Below are positions 24,988 through 34,062 of a stretch of 48,892 nt of DNA, in pieces. This DNA comes from an uncultured Chloroflexota bacterium (GTDB lineage: Bacteria > Chloroflexota > Anaerolineae > Aggregatilineales > Phototrophicaceae), in assembly GCA_903864435.1 (NCBI GenBank), contig CAIPFY010000130.1, positions 1 through 48,892 of the forward strand, written 5' to 3'. The notes below the pieces were generated by a model. That model was not told the DNA's origin and searched no databases. It saw only the letters and a list, made by a program, of their open reading frames with translations. The number at the start of each line of letters is the position of its first letter. The stretch's first letter is position 1. A program made the position numbers and the translations under genes.

Positions 24988-25117
24988 TGATCCTCATCCC
25001 CTGCCCTTCCGCTGCACGTCATAGCGAAGGGCGTAAGGCAACCGGACACAGTTCGCGCCATTTCTCCCCTCGCCTAGCTGTACTCAGCGGTTGGGAGAGG
25101 GGACGGGGGTGAGGGCT
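24988..25117. repeat. Intergenic GC-rich repeat
   Basis: Left end TCCTCATCCCCTGCCC followed by TTCCGCTG, as in the 12893 copy; middle TCTCCCCTCGCC; right end GGGAGAGGGGACGGGGGTGAGGG. It lies in the gap between bioY and the gene at 25155. Confidence 0.6.
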
Positions 25118-25154
25118 TTTGAATGGTTGCCCCTATTTCCAAATACACCTGTTC

Positions 25155-25445
25155 TTAGCTGACGTTACCCGGCAGCGGTTCCACCGAGATTTCGCTCAAT
25201 TCAAATTCCGAACGCAGTTTGCCCTTGTTGGCGGTGTCCTGATGGGTTTCCACCAGCGTGACGCGGGTTCCCAGCGTGGGCAGGTCGTAGCGGGTCATCC
25301 AGCGGCCCACGCTCTGCGCGTTGCGGAAGAAAACCAACCGGTTCTTCTGATCGAGGCTGCGCAGTTTGGCCTTCGCTTTGTTGAAGTTCATCCCACTCAG
25401 CTCGTTCAATAGCTTTTGGCGCTGTTCAGCGTTCAAATTAGGCAT
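25155..25445 (-). CDS. Small conserved protein, family not recognised
   Basis: 96 residues from ATG 25445, with AGGAG ten bases upstream; a longer frame to 25487 runs into the xseA promoter region. The N-terminal half is a charged helix (LNAEQRQKLLNELSGM), the C-terminal half is strand-rich with TLGTRVTLVETHQDT. It is soluble, with no signal peptide or Cys. Divergent from xseA with 80 bases between starts. Confidence 0.65.
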   Translation of the reverse strand: MPNLNAEQRQKLLNELSGMNFNKAKAKLRSLDQKNRLVFFRNAQSVGRWMTRYDLPTLGTRVTLVETHQDTANKGKLRSEFELSEISVEPLPGNVS

Positions 25446-25489
25446 AGCCGCGTTGCTCCTGATGTCGTGTCGAACAAACGCGCCCATTG

Positions 25490-25495
25490 TATAAT
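25490..25495 (+). promoter_or_regulatory. Probable -10 box of xseA
   Basis: TATAAT 30 bases before GTG 25526, preceded by TTG. No clear -35 hexamer. Confidence 0.4.
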
Positions 25496-25525
25496 ATCCG
25501 ACGCATCCTAGCCAAAGGGAATCTC

Positions 25526-26755
25526 GTGGCGGACGCTTATTCAGTCAAGAAGTTAAACACCTATCTCGCCGAATGGTTCGATTCAAACGAACTGCTGCAA
25601 GACATCTGGGTGGAAGGCGAAGTTTCCAACATGAAACGCGCCGCCTCCGGTCACTGGTATTTCACCCTCAAAGAGGGCGACACGCAGTTGAAAAGCGTGA
25701 TGTGGCGGACGTATACCGAGCGCCAGCACTTTCGCCCCAACGATGGCGATAAGGTGCTGGCACACGGGCGCGTGGGCGTGTACGACGTGCAGGGCGTGTA
25801 CCAACTGTACGCCGACAGTGTGCAGCAGGCTGGTGTGGGCGATCTGTACGCCGAATTTGAGCGCCTGAAAGCGCAACTGATGGCCGAAGGGCTGTTTGAT
25901 GCCGAACGCAAGCGCCCGATTCCGGCCTTCCCGCGCCGCATCGGCGTGGTCACGTCGGCAGAAGCTGCCGCCTTTCAGGACATTCAGAACGTGCTGCGCC
26001 GCCGTTTCCCGCTGGCGGAAGTGCTACTCAGCGCCACGCCGGTGCAGGGCGCAGATGCCCCGCCTAATATCGTGAAGGCGCTGGAACGGCTAAACCAGCA
26101 TGGCGGCTGTGATGTCATTCTGGTGGTGCGCGGCGGCGGCAGCATCGAGGATTTGTGGGCGTTCAATGATGAAGGCGTCGCCCGCGCCATCGCCGCCAGC
26201 CGCACGCCCGTGATTTGCGGCGTGGGACACGAAACCGATACCACGATTGCCGATTTTGCCGCCGACCTGCGTGCCCCCACGCCCTCGGCAGCGGCGGAAC
26301 TCGCCACGCCGGATCGCGCCGAACTGCGTGCAGCCGTGCGCGACCTGAACGACGCGCTGTTCACGCACATAGACGACACCCTCAGCAGCGCCGCCGCCGA
26401 CCTGAACAGCGCGAGGCGCACGATGGGGCATCTCTCGCCCGCAGTGCGGATTCGCAGTTTGCGGCAGCAGGTGGATGATCGGGCACAGCGGTTGAGCGCG
26501 GGACAGGCCGGGCGCTTGGGTCTATTGCGCGAACGGGTGGCGACGCGGCGCTCTGCGCTCCACAACGCCGACCCGCGTGCCATCCTGAAGCGCGGCTATG
26601 CCATCGTCAGCCGCAGCGAGGACGGCGCACAAATGGAAAGCAGCAAGGGCGTGATGCCCGGAACCGGAATCAGCATCCAGTTCCATGATGGGGAACTGAA
26701 AGCGCGTGTAGAGGATAAGGACAGCCATGAACGCTATAAACGAACTCTCTTTTGA
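25526..26755 (+). CDS. xseA: Exodeoxyribonuclease VII large subunit
   Basis: 409 residues from GTG 25526, with AAGGGA six bases upstream and product start MADAYSVKKLNTYLAEW. An OB-fold domain (about 10-110; IWVEGEVSNMKRAASGHWYF) precedes the catalytic domain, which includes RRIGVVTSAEAAAFQDI, VVRGGGSIEDLWAFN and GVGHETDTTIADFAADLRA. With XseB it degrades single-stranded DNA to oligonucleotides. The xseB start lies 29 bases inside this gene. Confidence 0.97.
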   Translation: MADAYSVKKLNTYLAEWFDSNELLQDIWVEGEVSNMKRAASGHWYFTLKEGDTQLKSVMWRTYTERQHFRPNDGDKVLAHGRVGVYDVQGVYQLYADSVQQAGVGDLYAEFERLKAQLMAEGLFDAERKRPIPAFPRRIGVVTSAEAAAFQDIQNVLRRRFPLAEVLLSATPVQGADAPPNIVKALERLNQHGGCDVILVVRGGGSIEDLWAFNDEGVARAIAASRTPVICGVGHETDTTIADFAADLRAPTPSAAAELATPDRAELRAAVRDLNDALFTHIDDTLSSAAADLNSARRTMGHLSPAVRIRSLRQQVDDRAQRLSAGQAGRLGLLRERVATRRSALHNADPRAILKRGYAIVSRSEDGAQMESSKGVMPGTGISIQFHDGELKARVEDKDSHERYKRTLF

Positions 26756-26939
26756 GGCGGCCTATGCCGAGCTGGAAGATTTGATCGCCAAACTGGAATC
26801 GGGTGCGCTGCCACTGGCGGAGTCGGTAGCGGTATTCGAGCGCGGGCGGATGCTGGCGGAACGCTGCCAGACGCTGCTGGATGAGGCCGAGTTGCGCGTG
26901 AACCAACTGACGGACGACGGGCGCGTACAGCCGTTGTAG
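26727..26939 (+). CDS. xseB: Exodeoxyribonuclease VII small subunit
   Basis: 70 residues; SFEAAYAELEDLIAKLESG, LPLAESVAVFERGRML and CQTLLDEAELRV match XseB throughout. It overlaps the end of xseA, the usual arrangement for coupled synthesis of the two subunits. Confidence 0.96.
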   Translation: MNAINELSFEAAYAELEDLIAKLESGALPLAESVAVFERGRMLAERCQTLLDEAELRVNQLTDDGRVQPL

Positions 26940-26963
26940 GCCGCCGCGCCTGCCTGTCGGAAA

Positions 26964-28361
26964 TTAATCCAGTGCGGCGGCCAGCACCGCTTCGGCGCTG
27001 GCGGACTGTTCGGCACTGATCGCTTCTACTTTGACCTGCCGCAGCGCCCACAGGGACACGCCCAACCCGACCACGCCCAGCGCGAACACCACGCCATAGG
27101 CGACGGGCAGACTGCCGCTGACCGCGAGGCCGAGGTCGCGCAGGATGCCGCCGCCCGCCACGCCCATCCCCCGCGCCAGCGTCACCACCAGCGTCCAGAA
27201 GCCGAGGAAAGTGCCTGCCCGCCCGAAGGGACTCATCTCCATCATCAGCCCCAATGTCCCCACGTTCCAGATGCCCAACCCTAGACCGAGAAGGATCAAC
27301 CCCGGCGTGACCAGCGGGCGAATCTGCGCGAAAGCAGCGACTGCGAACACAGCGAACGTGACCAGCAGCAGCCCCGCGCCCACCAGCGACATGCGGGTAT
27401 TCGTCCACGATTTGTAGCGCCGCGACACGAACAGGAACACCACCGTGCCGAGGATGGCGGTGGAAGCCCAGTAGGTAGTGAAGCGGGTGGTGATGCGAGC
27501 ATCCATGCCGAACACCTGCCCGCCGAACGGTTCGAGGATTAAGTCCTGCGAGAAGGCGAAGAACATCGAGAGCGCCAGATACCAGAAAAAGAAGCGCATC
27601 CGGCGCTGGCTCATCGCCAGTTTCAGATCGGCGCGGATCGAAGTGCTGTATTCGGACTGGCTGTGTACCGTGTCCCCGGCACGCGCCCGCCGTTCTTCGC
27701 CCAGAAGCGAGGCGAACCACAGCACACCGAGGATCAGCCCGCCCAGCACGAACACGTTTTGCAACAGTTCGGGGGTGAAGCTCAGGCCGGTTTGCCCTTC
27801 TTTCTGCGAGGGCAGCATGATGCCAAACAGCACCCCGCCCACCGCGAAGCCCACCAGCAGGAACGTCCACACGATGCCCACAGCCCGCCCGCGTTGTGCC
27901 GCGCTGGAACGGTCATAGACCAGCGCAAGGAACGTGCTGCCGGAGAAAGCGTTGCCCATGCTGAACAGCAGCATCGAAAGCACGATCACCGTCCACAGGC
28001 CGGCGTCTTGCCCGGTCATACCTGCCGCGCCGCCGCCCGCCGTCAGCGCAGCGGTGCTGATGCCCAGAATGCCAATGCTGGCCGCCATCATCAGCCGTCC
28101 CAACCATATCCAGAACAGGCGACGGTAGCCGAAAATGACATGCTGGTCGGACATGCGCCCCGCCCACACGCTGAGAGGCGCGAGAAAGTAACGCAGGCTG
28201 ACCAGCAGCCCCACCGGAGTCGCCGCATAGCCCAGATCGCTAATCATGATGCGGTTCCAGATGCCGGTGGCGACCACATCCGCCATGCCCGACCCCAGAT
28301 GAAAGAAACCGATCTTGAGGTTGCGCTTGACAGACAGGTTGGGTTCTTGAATCTCGCTCAT
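26964..28361 (-). CDS. PucC/BCH2-like MFS transporter
   Basis: 465 residues, about 12 membrane helices; AAGG five bases before ATG 28361. The start SVKRNLKIGFFHLGSGMADV, the segment FSQDLILEPFGGQVFGM followed by TTRFTTYWAS, and VSLRYFLAPLSVWAGRMSD are characteristic of the PucC family (PF03209). Classical members act in assembly of light-harvesting or bacteriochlorophyll proteins in phototrophs. Relatives exist in non-phototrophs, and no photosynthesis gene is in this window. The C-terminal tail is Ala/Glu-rich. Single-gene unit. Confidence 0.82.
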   Translation of the reverse strand: MSEIQEPNLSVKRNLKIGFFHLGSGMADVVATGIWNRIMISDLGYAATPVGLLVSLRYFLAPLSVWAGRMSDQHVIFGYRRLFWIWLGRLMMAASIGILGISTAALTAGGGAAGMTGQDAGLWTVIVLSMLLFSMGNAFSGSTFLALVYDRSSAAQRGRAVGIVWTFLLVGFAVGGVLFGIMLPSQKEGQTGLSFTPELLQNVFVLGGLILGVLWFASLLGEERRARAGDTVHSQSEYSTSIRADLKLAMSQRRMRFFFWYLALSMFFAFSQDLILEPFGGQVFGMDARITTRFTTYWASTAILGTVVFLFVSRRYKSWTNTRMSLVGAGLLLVTFAVFAVAAFAQIRPLVTPGLILLGLGLGIWNVGTLGLMMEMSPFGRAGTFLGFWTLVVTLARGMGVAGGGILRDLGLAVSGSLPVAYGVVFALGVVGLGVSLWALRQVKVEAISAEQSASAEAVLAAALD

Positions 28362-28399
28362 CTTGGCCTTTTGGTAGATTTTAGTAGATTATGTGCGAG

Positions 28400-28427
28400 A
28401 TTATATAGCAAATCCTGATCTTGCGAA
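28400..28427 (-). promoter_or_regulatory. Putative promoter of the PucC-like gene
   Basis: Minus strand: TTCGCA, 16-base spacer, TATAAT, about 40 bases before ATG 28361. Confidence 0.45.
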
Positions 28428-28469
28428 GATTCTCTCAGAATTCTCTTTTGACGCGCTCATCTTTACAGG

Positions 28470-30002
28470 TCAGGAGGGGAGCAGCGTGAAGGTGTCCACC
28501 GCACTCCAGTTGCCCCATGTGGCGCTGCCAGTGCGGGCGCTCACCCGCCAGTAGTACGTTCCGGCAGCCGGGAGCGTCACATCGGTGGAGAGCGCGTCCG
28601 GCGGCAGCGTGTTGTCATCCACGATCAGGTTCGTGAATGAGGCCGAGTCCGCCACCTGCACCCGGTAGCCGAGCGCACCGGAGATGTGGCTCCACGTCAA
28701 CGTAACGGGCGTACCCGTGACGGCATTACGGCGCGGCGACTGGGTGAGGTTCACCAGTGGGAAATCCGCGAGATGCACGGTGTTCTGCGCCCATTTTTGC
28801 TGAATCGCCAGCAGCAGCGGGTTGTTCAGCACGTCCCCGATGGGGTTTTGATTGGGGTCAGAACCCATCAGGAAGTCGAAGGTGTTGTCGTAGGTGCGGA
28901 ACGGCACCCAGCCGCCGTGATACATCCACAGCGCATGATGCAGCCCGCGTGACTCGACCACGCTGATATGATCGCTGATATAGGTCGCCGCGCCGGGGGC
29001 AAAACGCGCCACGCCCAGCTCCAGCACTGCCATCGGCGGGTTGTTGTGCGCGGCGCGAAATACGTCTACCGTGTTGACGTAGTTGGCCTCCAGCCACGCC
29101 TTGTTGATGGTATCCGGCACATTGTCATAGTTGCCATCGAACGTCCCCGGATAGGTGATGTTCGCGCCGGAGTCCTGATTGCTATACACGAACGGGTCGT
29201 AGTTGTGGACGGTATAGACCACACGCGGGTCGGCGCTGATATAGTGGTAGGCCTGCCACAGCATCCCGTTCCAACCGTTGCTCGACAGCAAAATCGGCGT
29301 GTCGGTATCCACCTGCCGGATGGTCGCAATCAGGCGCGGTTCCAGTTGATTCCAGTCGTAGAGCGTGCCACCGTACTGGTTGAAAAACTGCTGCGGGTCA
29401 TATTCGTTCAGTAGCGCGTTCGCGTTCGGCTCCACCATCAGATCATAGCCGATGACCGCGTGATGGGTGCGATAACGCTGTGCGGTGTAGTGCCACATCG
29501 CCACCCACGCATCCTGCGCGGCCTGACTCGTCCACACGGTTTCGATCAGGTAGTCAGCGGGATACCACACACCCGCCCCGTCGCGGTAGAAGGTGTAATC
29601 GCTGCGCCCCGGCCCGGTGCGGAAGCTGATGACGGCGAACAGGTTGGCGTTCTCGGCTTTCGTCAACAGGTCATCGAGGTTGGCCTGCGCCTGCGTGTCC
29701 AGCACATAGGGCGGCGATATGGTGTACAGCCCCGGCGTGGAAAGGACGACCATGTTCGCACCCAAACTCGCTAACTGGTCGAAATCGGCCTGCGTATACG
29801 GCGGGCCGATATGCCCGCCCCCCAGAAAGTCCGCCCCATCGTTGGGCGAGACAAAGCGTTGGAAGATGTTCGCGCCGCGCAGCGTGGTCTGCCCGCTATC
29901 CCACAGCGCGAACTTGTCATAGCTGCTCTGCGCCGCCGCCCCACCGACTCCCAACAACATGAGCAGTAGCCCGATCAACAGCCGGAAAACAGTGTGTTTC
30001 AT
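28470..30002 (-). CDS. Secreted GH5-like glycoside hydrolase with C-terminal FnIII-like domain
   Basis: 510 residues with a signal peptide (LLIGLLLMLLGVGGAAAQ); GGAGGG before ATG 30002. A TIM-barrel region covers about 40-400: FDQLASLGANMVVLSTPG, GYDLMVEPNAN (Glu191 in the acid/base place), VHNYDPF, and MAVLELGV (Glu328 in the nucleophile place). The residue before Glu191 is Val, where most GH5 enzymes have Asn (NEP), so activity or subfamily may be unusual. Residues 420-510 form a beta-sandwich (GTPVTLTWSHISGALGYRVQV) like FnIII. Target polysaccharide unknown. Confidence 0.72.
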   Translation of the reverse strand: MKHTVFRLLIGLLLMLLGVGGAAAQSSYDKFALWDSGQTTLRGANIFQRFVSPNDGADFLGGGHIGPPYTQADFDQLASLGANMVVLSTPGLYTISPPYVLDTQAQANLDDLLTKAENANLFAVISFRTGPGRSDYTFYRDGAGVWYPADYLIETVWTSQAAQDAWVAMWHYTAQRYRTHHAVIGYDLMVEPNANALLNEYDPQQFFNQYGGTLYDWNQLEPRLIATIRQVDTDTPILLSSNGWNGMLWQAYHYISADPRVVYTVHNYDPFVYSNQDSGANITYPGTFDGNYDNVPDTINKAWLEANYVNTVDVFRAAHNNPPMAVLELGVARFAPGAATYISDHISVVESRGLHHALWMYHGGWVPFRTYDNTFDFLMGSDPNQNPIGDVLNNPLLLAIQQKWAQNTVHLADFPLVNLTQSPRRNAVTGTPVTLTWSHISGALGYRVQVADSASFTNLIVDDNTLPPDALSTDVTLPAAGTYYWRVSARTGSATWGNWSAVDTFTLLPS

Positions 30003-30028
30003 CGTCCGTTCCCTCCCCTTATCCCAAA

Positions 30029-30098
30029 CCTCACCCCTCTTATCCCCTCAGCCATAGCTATGGAGAAGGGAAGCTAAGCGTAGCGCAGAGGGGTGAGG
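30029..30098. repeat. Intergenic inverted repeat
   Basis: Perfect 12-base arms CCTCACCCCTCT (30029-30040) and AGAGGGGTGAGG (30087-30098), with an inner ATAGCTAT palindrome. Same ends as other intergenic copies. Confidence 0.75.
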
Positions 30099-30099
30099 T

Positions 30100-30145
30100 A
30101 AAAAAAACAACACCCCCTCAAGGACGAACCTATCGGGGGTGTTGT
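30100..30145 (-). terminator. Terminator of clpC
   Basis: Stem ACAACACCCCC (30107-30117) and GGGGGTGTTGT (30135-30145); on the minus strand it is followed by seven or more T. It lies about 32 bases after the clpC stop. Confidence 0.92.
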
Positions 30146-30176
30146 CAGATGAACTTTTTCGCGGCACGGACAATGT

Positions 30177-32669
30177 TTACTGCGCTTCGGGTTCGCCTTC
30201 TTCGACGGCTTCCAGCAGCAGTTCGCCATCGTCGCCCACCGTCACGCGGACTTCACTCGCCAGTTTGAACTGCCCGGAGAGGATACCGTCCGAGAGCGAG
30301 TCCTCGACTTCGTTCTGGATCAAGCGGCGCAGCGGGCGCGCCCCAAATTCGGGGTCGTACCCCTTCATCGCCATCCAGTCACGGGCACCGTCGGTCACAT
30401 CGAGGGTGATGGCATGTTCGATCAGCCGTTCACCGACCTTCTTCAGTTCCAAGTCCACGATCTGCTTGATCTCGTCGCGGGTGAGGGCGCGGAACACGAT
30501 GGTCGCGTCCACACGGTTCAGGAATTCGGGACGGAATGCGCGGCGCAGTTGTTCGGTCACGTTCTTGCGCATCTCGTCGTACTGGAACTGTTCTTCCTTC
30601 GCGTCATCACGGGGCGTATCAAAGCCCAGCGCGGCGTTACGCTTAATCAAATCCGCGCCGACGTTGCTGGTCATGATGATGATGGCGTTCTGGAAACTGA
30701 CGGTGCGCCCACGCGCATCGGTCAACTGGCCTTCTTCCATCACCTGAAGCAGCATATTGAACGCTTCGGGGTGCGCTTTCTCGATCTCATCAAACACCAC
30801 GATGCTGTACGGGCGGCGGCGGATCGATTCGGTCAGTTGACCGGCGTCCTCATAGCCCACGTAGCCGGGAGGCGCGCCCACCAGACGGGCGACGCTGTGC
30901 CGTTCCATGAATTCGCTCATGTCCAACTGCACCAGCGCGTCCTCGCTGCCGAACATGAATTCCGCCAGCGCCTTCGTCAGTTCGGACTTGCCCACGCCCG
31001 TCGGGCCGAGAAACATGAACGAACCAATCGGGCGGCGCGGGTCTTTCAGGCCAGCGCGGGCGCGGCGAACGGCCTTGCTGATGGCTTGGATGGCCTCGTT
31101 CTGACCAATGATGCGCTTGTGCAGCGCCCCTTCCATCTGCATCAGGCGTTCGCCTTCTTCGCCAGCGATGCGGCGGATGGGAATGCCCGTCCACATCGAG
31201 ACGACTTCGGCGATGTCTTCTTCGCTCAGGCGCGGCTGATTGGTTTCGCGGTTCCAGTTGACTTTGAAATCGTCCAGCGTGGCCTGCAAGCTCTCGCGCT
31301 GAGTTTTCAGCTGATTCACCTCGTCGCTGTTGGGTTCTTCCTTCAGCAGCATTTCAAGGTCTTCGTCCACCTGCGCCAGTTCCATTTCAGCCTTGCGAAC
31401 CTGCGCGGCTTCCGGGCTTTTGTACATGCGCAACCGCGCCGCGCCTTCGTCAATCAGGTCAATCGCCTTGTCCGGCAGGAAGCGATCCGGCACGTAACGG
31501 GCGGAGAGATTGGCGGCGGCGTCAATCGCGTCGTCGGTAATTTCGACGTTGTGATGATCCTGATACGGAACTTTAATCCCCTGAAGGATTTCGATGGTTT
31601 CTTCGATGGTGGGTTCATCCACCAGAATTTGCTGGAAGCGGCGTTCGAGGGCGGCGTCGCTTTCGATATGCTTGCGGTACTCGTCCAGCGTGGTCGCGCC
31701 GATGCACTGAAGTTCGCCGCGAGAGAGCGCCGGCTTGAGGATGTTGGCGGCGTCCACGCTGCTGCCCGCGCTACCTGCGCCGACCAGCATGTGTACTTCG
31801 TCAATGAACAGAATGCTGTCGCTGGACTTCAGTTCTTCGATCACGCGCTTCAGGCGTTCTTCAAACTGCCCGCGATACATCGTACCTGCCACCAGCGAAC
31901 CCACATCCAACTGCAACACACGCTTGCCCAGCAGCGGCTTGGGCGTTTCGCCGTTGACGATGCGCTGTGCCAGCCCTTCGACGATGGCAGTTTTGCCCAC
32001 GCCCGGCTCACCGATCAGCGCCGGATTGTTCTTGCGGCGGCGGCTGAGTACCTGAATCACGCGCTCGATTTCGGTTTCGCGGCCTACCACCGGATCGAGT
32101 TTGCCTTCGCGGGCGAGTTCGGTCAGGTCGGTCGCCAGTTGATCCACCAGCGGGGTTTTGTTGTCTTTCTGACGGGGGGCGCTCCGGCGTTCCGGTTCGG
32201 CGGGTTGCTGCGTCTGCACCGGGCTTTCTTGCAGCACGCGGCGCGTCTGACGGCGCACTTCTTCCGGGCTAATCCCCAACCGCTTCAGCACCTCAATCGC
32301 CACGCCGTCCGACTGGCGAACCAGTCCCAACAGCAAGTGTTCAGTGCCGATATAGTGATGCCCCATGCGACGGGCTTCATCCACCGCCAGTTCCAGCACG
32401 CGCTTGGTTCCCGGCGACAGGTCAAGCTGGGTACTGGGCGTGCGGGGCGTGGCACGGGTGAGTTCTTCCACCAGTTCTTCCACGCGGCGCTGTTCCAGTC
32501 CCAGATCACGTAGGACGCGACCGGCGACGCCGCCTTCTTCGCGCATCAGCCCCAGCAGCAGGTGTTCCGTCCCGATGTAATTATGGCGAAGGCGCTCGGC
32601 CTCCTCCTGTGCAAGGCTCAGAACCCGCCGCGCCCGCTGAGTAAAACGTTCCATCTTGTTATTCGGCAC
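30177..32669 (-). CDS. clpC: ClpC-type AAA+ unfoldase
   Basis: 830 residues from GTG 32669, chosen for GGAGG seven to eight bases upstream; ATG 32654 ([12 protein letters not shown]) is the family-like alternative without a ribosome site. Two Clp-N repeats (about 15-160; [11 protein letters not shown] twice), AAA1 with Walker [11 protein letters not shown] and Walker B ILFIDEVH, a middle region with a coiled coil, then AAA2 with [13 protein letters not shown], and a C-terminal D2-small domain. ClpC works with ClpP to degrade misfolded or tagged proteins; no clpP, mcsB or ctsR is nearby. Single gene with its own terminator. Confidence 0.95.
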   Translation of the reverse strand: MPNNKMERFTQRARRVLSLAQEEAERLRHNYIGTEHLLLGLMREEGGVAGRVLRDLGLEQRRVEELVEELTRATPRTPSTQLDLSPGTKRVLELAVDEARRMGHHYIGTEHLLLGLVRQSDGVAIEVLKRLGISPEEVRRQTRRVLQESPVQTQQPAEPERRSAPRQKDNKTPLVDQLATDLTELAREGKLDPVVGRETEIERVIQVLSRRRKNNPALIGEPGVGKTAIVEGLAQRIVNGETPKPLLGKRVLQLDVGSLVAGTMYRGQFEERLKRVIEELKSSDSILFIDEVHMLVGAGSAGSSVDAANILKPALSRGELQCIGATTLDEYRKHIESDAALERRFQQILVDEPTIEETIEILQGIKVPYQDHHNVEITDDAIDAAANLSARYVPDRFLPDKAIDLIDEGAARLRMYKSPEAAQVRKAEMELAQVDEDLEMLLKEEPNSDEVNQLKTQRESLQATLDDFKVNWNRETNQPRLSEEDIAEVVSMWTGIPIRRIAGEEGERLMQMEGALHKRIIGQNEAIQAISKAVRRARAGLKDPRRPIGSFMFLGPTGVGKSELTKALAEFMFGSEDALVQLDMSEFMERHSVARLVGAPPGYVGYEDAGQLTESIRRRPYSIVVFDEIEKAHPEAFNMLLQVMEEGQLTDARGRTVSFQNAIIIMTSNVGADLIKRNAALGFDTPRDDAKEEQFQYDEMRKNVTEQLRRAFRPEFLNRVDATIVFRALTRDEIKQIVDLELKKVGERLIEHAITLDVTDGARDWMAMKGYDPEFGARPLRRLIQNEVEDSLSDGILSGQFKLASEVRVTVGDDGELLLEAVEEGEPEAQ

Positions 32670-32753
32670 GGTTACTACCTCCGCAGCTTGTGACCATCCG
32701 GCCACCTACTGTTGACTCACGAATGTCTGGATGATTTTTAACACGTCCAAGTG

Positions 32754-32759
32754 ATTATA
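32754..32759 (-). promoter_or_regulatory. Probable -10 box of clpC
   Basis: Minus strand TGTTATAATC, a perfect TATAAT about 85 bases before GTG 32669. No good -35 and no CIRCE or CtsR heptad repeat is seen, so heat-shock control is not evident. Confidence 0.35.
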
Positions 32760-32880
32760 ACATGCCCTGCCCGTCACTCCTATAAGCGCAGCGTAGGAAA
32801 AGGTTAGAAATAGCCGTGAATCTGGCTGATACAGGGGTGTAAACAGCCTATTTGCCTGTGTGGACTAGATGAGCATGGCG

Positions 32881-32908
32881 TTCCGGCTCTTACCACACCT
32901 AGCCGGAA
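32881..32908 (-). other. Hairpin after the glycosyltransferase gene
   Basis: Perfect 8-base stem TTCCGGCT / AGCCGGAA starting two bases after the stop at 32911. No T run; possible rho-assisted or weak terminator. Confidence 0.45.
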
Positions 32909-32910
32909 GT

Positions 32911-34062
32911 CTAGGGTGCAGGTGACATTTTCAGCACGCGCTCGTAAACTGCCAGCGTTTCGCGGGCGGTTTTGCGCCAGCTAAAACGGGTCGCCTGCGC
33001 CAACCCCTGATTCACCAGCGAGTCGCGCAACGGCTGCTGCAAGAGCAGCGCGATGATCGCCCCGGCCATCGCCCGTGCATCCCCCGCCCGCACCAGATAG
33101 GCCGCTTCCCCGGTCACTTCGGGAATTGAGGACACGTCATAGGCCACGACGGGCGTGCCGCAGGCCATCGCCTCCAGCACCGGCAGGCCGAAGCCTTCCG
33201 CGATGCTAGGGAACGCGAACACACTCGCCATGCGGTACAGCGACGGCTTATCGGCCTCATCCACAAAGCCGATCCAGCGCACGTAATCGGTGATTTTCAG
33301 TTCAGCCGCGTAAGCCGGCAGGTCGGGGAACACGCCGCTGCCCCATGCCGGCGGCTTGCCAGCCAGCACCAGCGGGATATTCTCGCCTTCGGCCTGCCCC
33401 ACATAGGTATAGGCCAGCAGCAAATCGTTCACCTGCTTGCGCACATCGAACCCGCCCAGATACAGCACAAACTGGTCGGGCAGGTTGTACTTGGCGCGTA
33501 CTGCCGCATCCCGTTCCGCGCCCAGACGCGGGTGAAAGACTTCATCCGCCGCCAGATAGGTCGGCGTGATGCTGTCCGGCGGCAGGCCGAGGTGCTTCAC
33601 AATGTCGGCTTTGGCGGCTTGGCTCAGGGTGAGCGTGTGCGCCGACCCCCGCGCCGCCGCCGAAACCAGCGAGGTATACAGCCGCGCCCGCATCCCCCGT
33701 GCATAATCCGGTATCGCCAACGGAATCACATCGAGGATGCTGGTCACTAGCGGCGCGGGCGACGACAGCGGCGGCCCCCAGTACGGCACATGGGCGATGT
33801 CCGCGCCCACATGCGCCACCATCTGCGGGAAAATGCGCTGCTCGAACCACACCTTGCCCCAATTGCCGTTCCCGCCGCCCCGTGCAGGAATGGCCTCCAC
33901 GTTCGGCGGCAAATCATCGGGGGCAATCGTGCGCGAAGGGAGGATGAGCGTCAGGCGTGCCTCCGGTACGAGGCGGCGCAGCGCGTGTAGCAGGCGGCGC
34001 AGATATTGGCCGCTGCCCGTGTGCGGTTGATCCCAGAACCAGCCGTTAAAAGCGATGTGCAT
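32911..34062 (-). CDS. GT4 family glycosyltransferase
   Basis: 383 residues. GT-B fold: N-terminal HIAFNGWFWDQPHTGSGQYL; C-terminal donor domain with VLYLGGFDVRKQVNDLL and the GT4 signature PSIAEGFGLPVLEAMACG ending in TPVV, where the two Glu of E-x7-E contact the sugar nucleotide. It transfers a sugar to an unknown acceptor at the cytoplasmic face of the membrane. Its ATG overlaps the fur stop by one base (TGATG), an unexpected pairing that makes it potentially metal-regulated. Confidence 0.9.
   Translation of the reverse strand: MHIAFNGWFWDQPHTGSGQYLRRLLHALRRLVPEARLTLILPSRTIAPDDLPPNVEAIPARGGGNGNWGKVWFEQRIFPQMVAHVGADIAHVPYWGPPLSSPAPLVTSILDVIPLAIPDYARGMRARLYTSLVSAAARGSAHTLTLSQAAKADIVKHLGLPPDSITPTYLAADEVFHPRLGAERDAAVRAKYNLPDQFVLYLGGFDVRKQVNDLLLAYTYVGQAEGENIPLVLAGKPPAWGSGVFPDLPAYAAELKITDYVRWIGFVDEADKPSLYRMASVFAFPSIAEGFGLPVLEAMACGTPVVAYDVSSIPEVTGEAAYLVRAGDARAMAGAIIALLLQQPLRDSLVNQGLAQATRFSWRKTARETLAVYERVLKMSPAP

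Noticed and set aside
24917-25154. Biotin-responsive operator or riboswitch upstream of bioY
   Set aside because: The gap is mostly the GC-rich intergenic repeat and no BirA-type dyad was visible.
30414-32513. 699-residue plus-strand ORF opposite clpC
   Set aside because: Shadow of a highly conserved clpC coding region; no domain and no ribosome site.
32670-32910. CIRCE or CtsR operator upstream of clpC
   Set aside because: I looked for the 9-9-9 CIRCE dyad and for tandem CtsR heptads and found neither; only a -10-like box is present.
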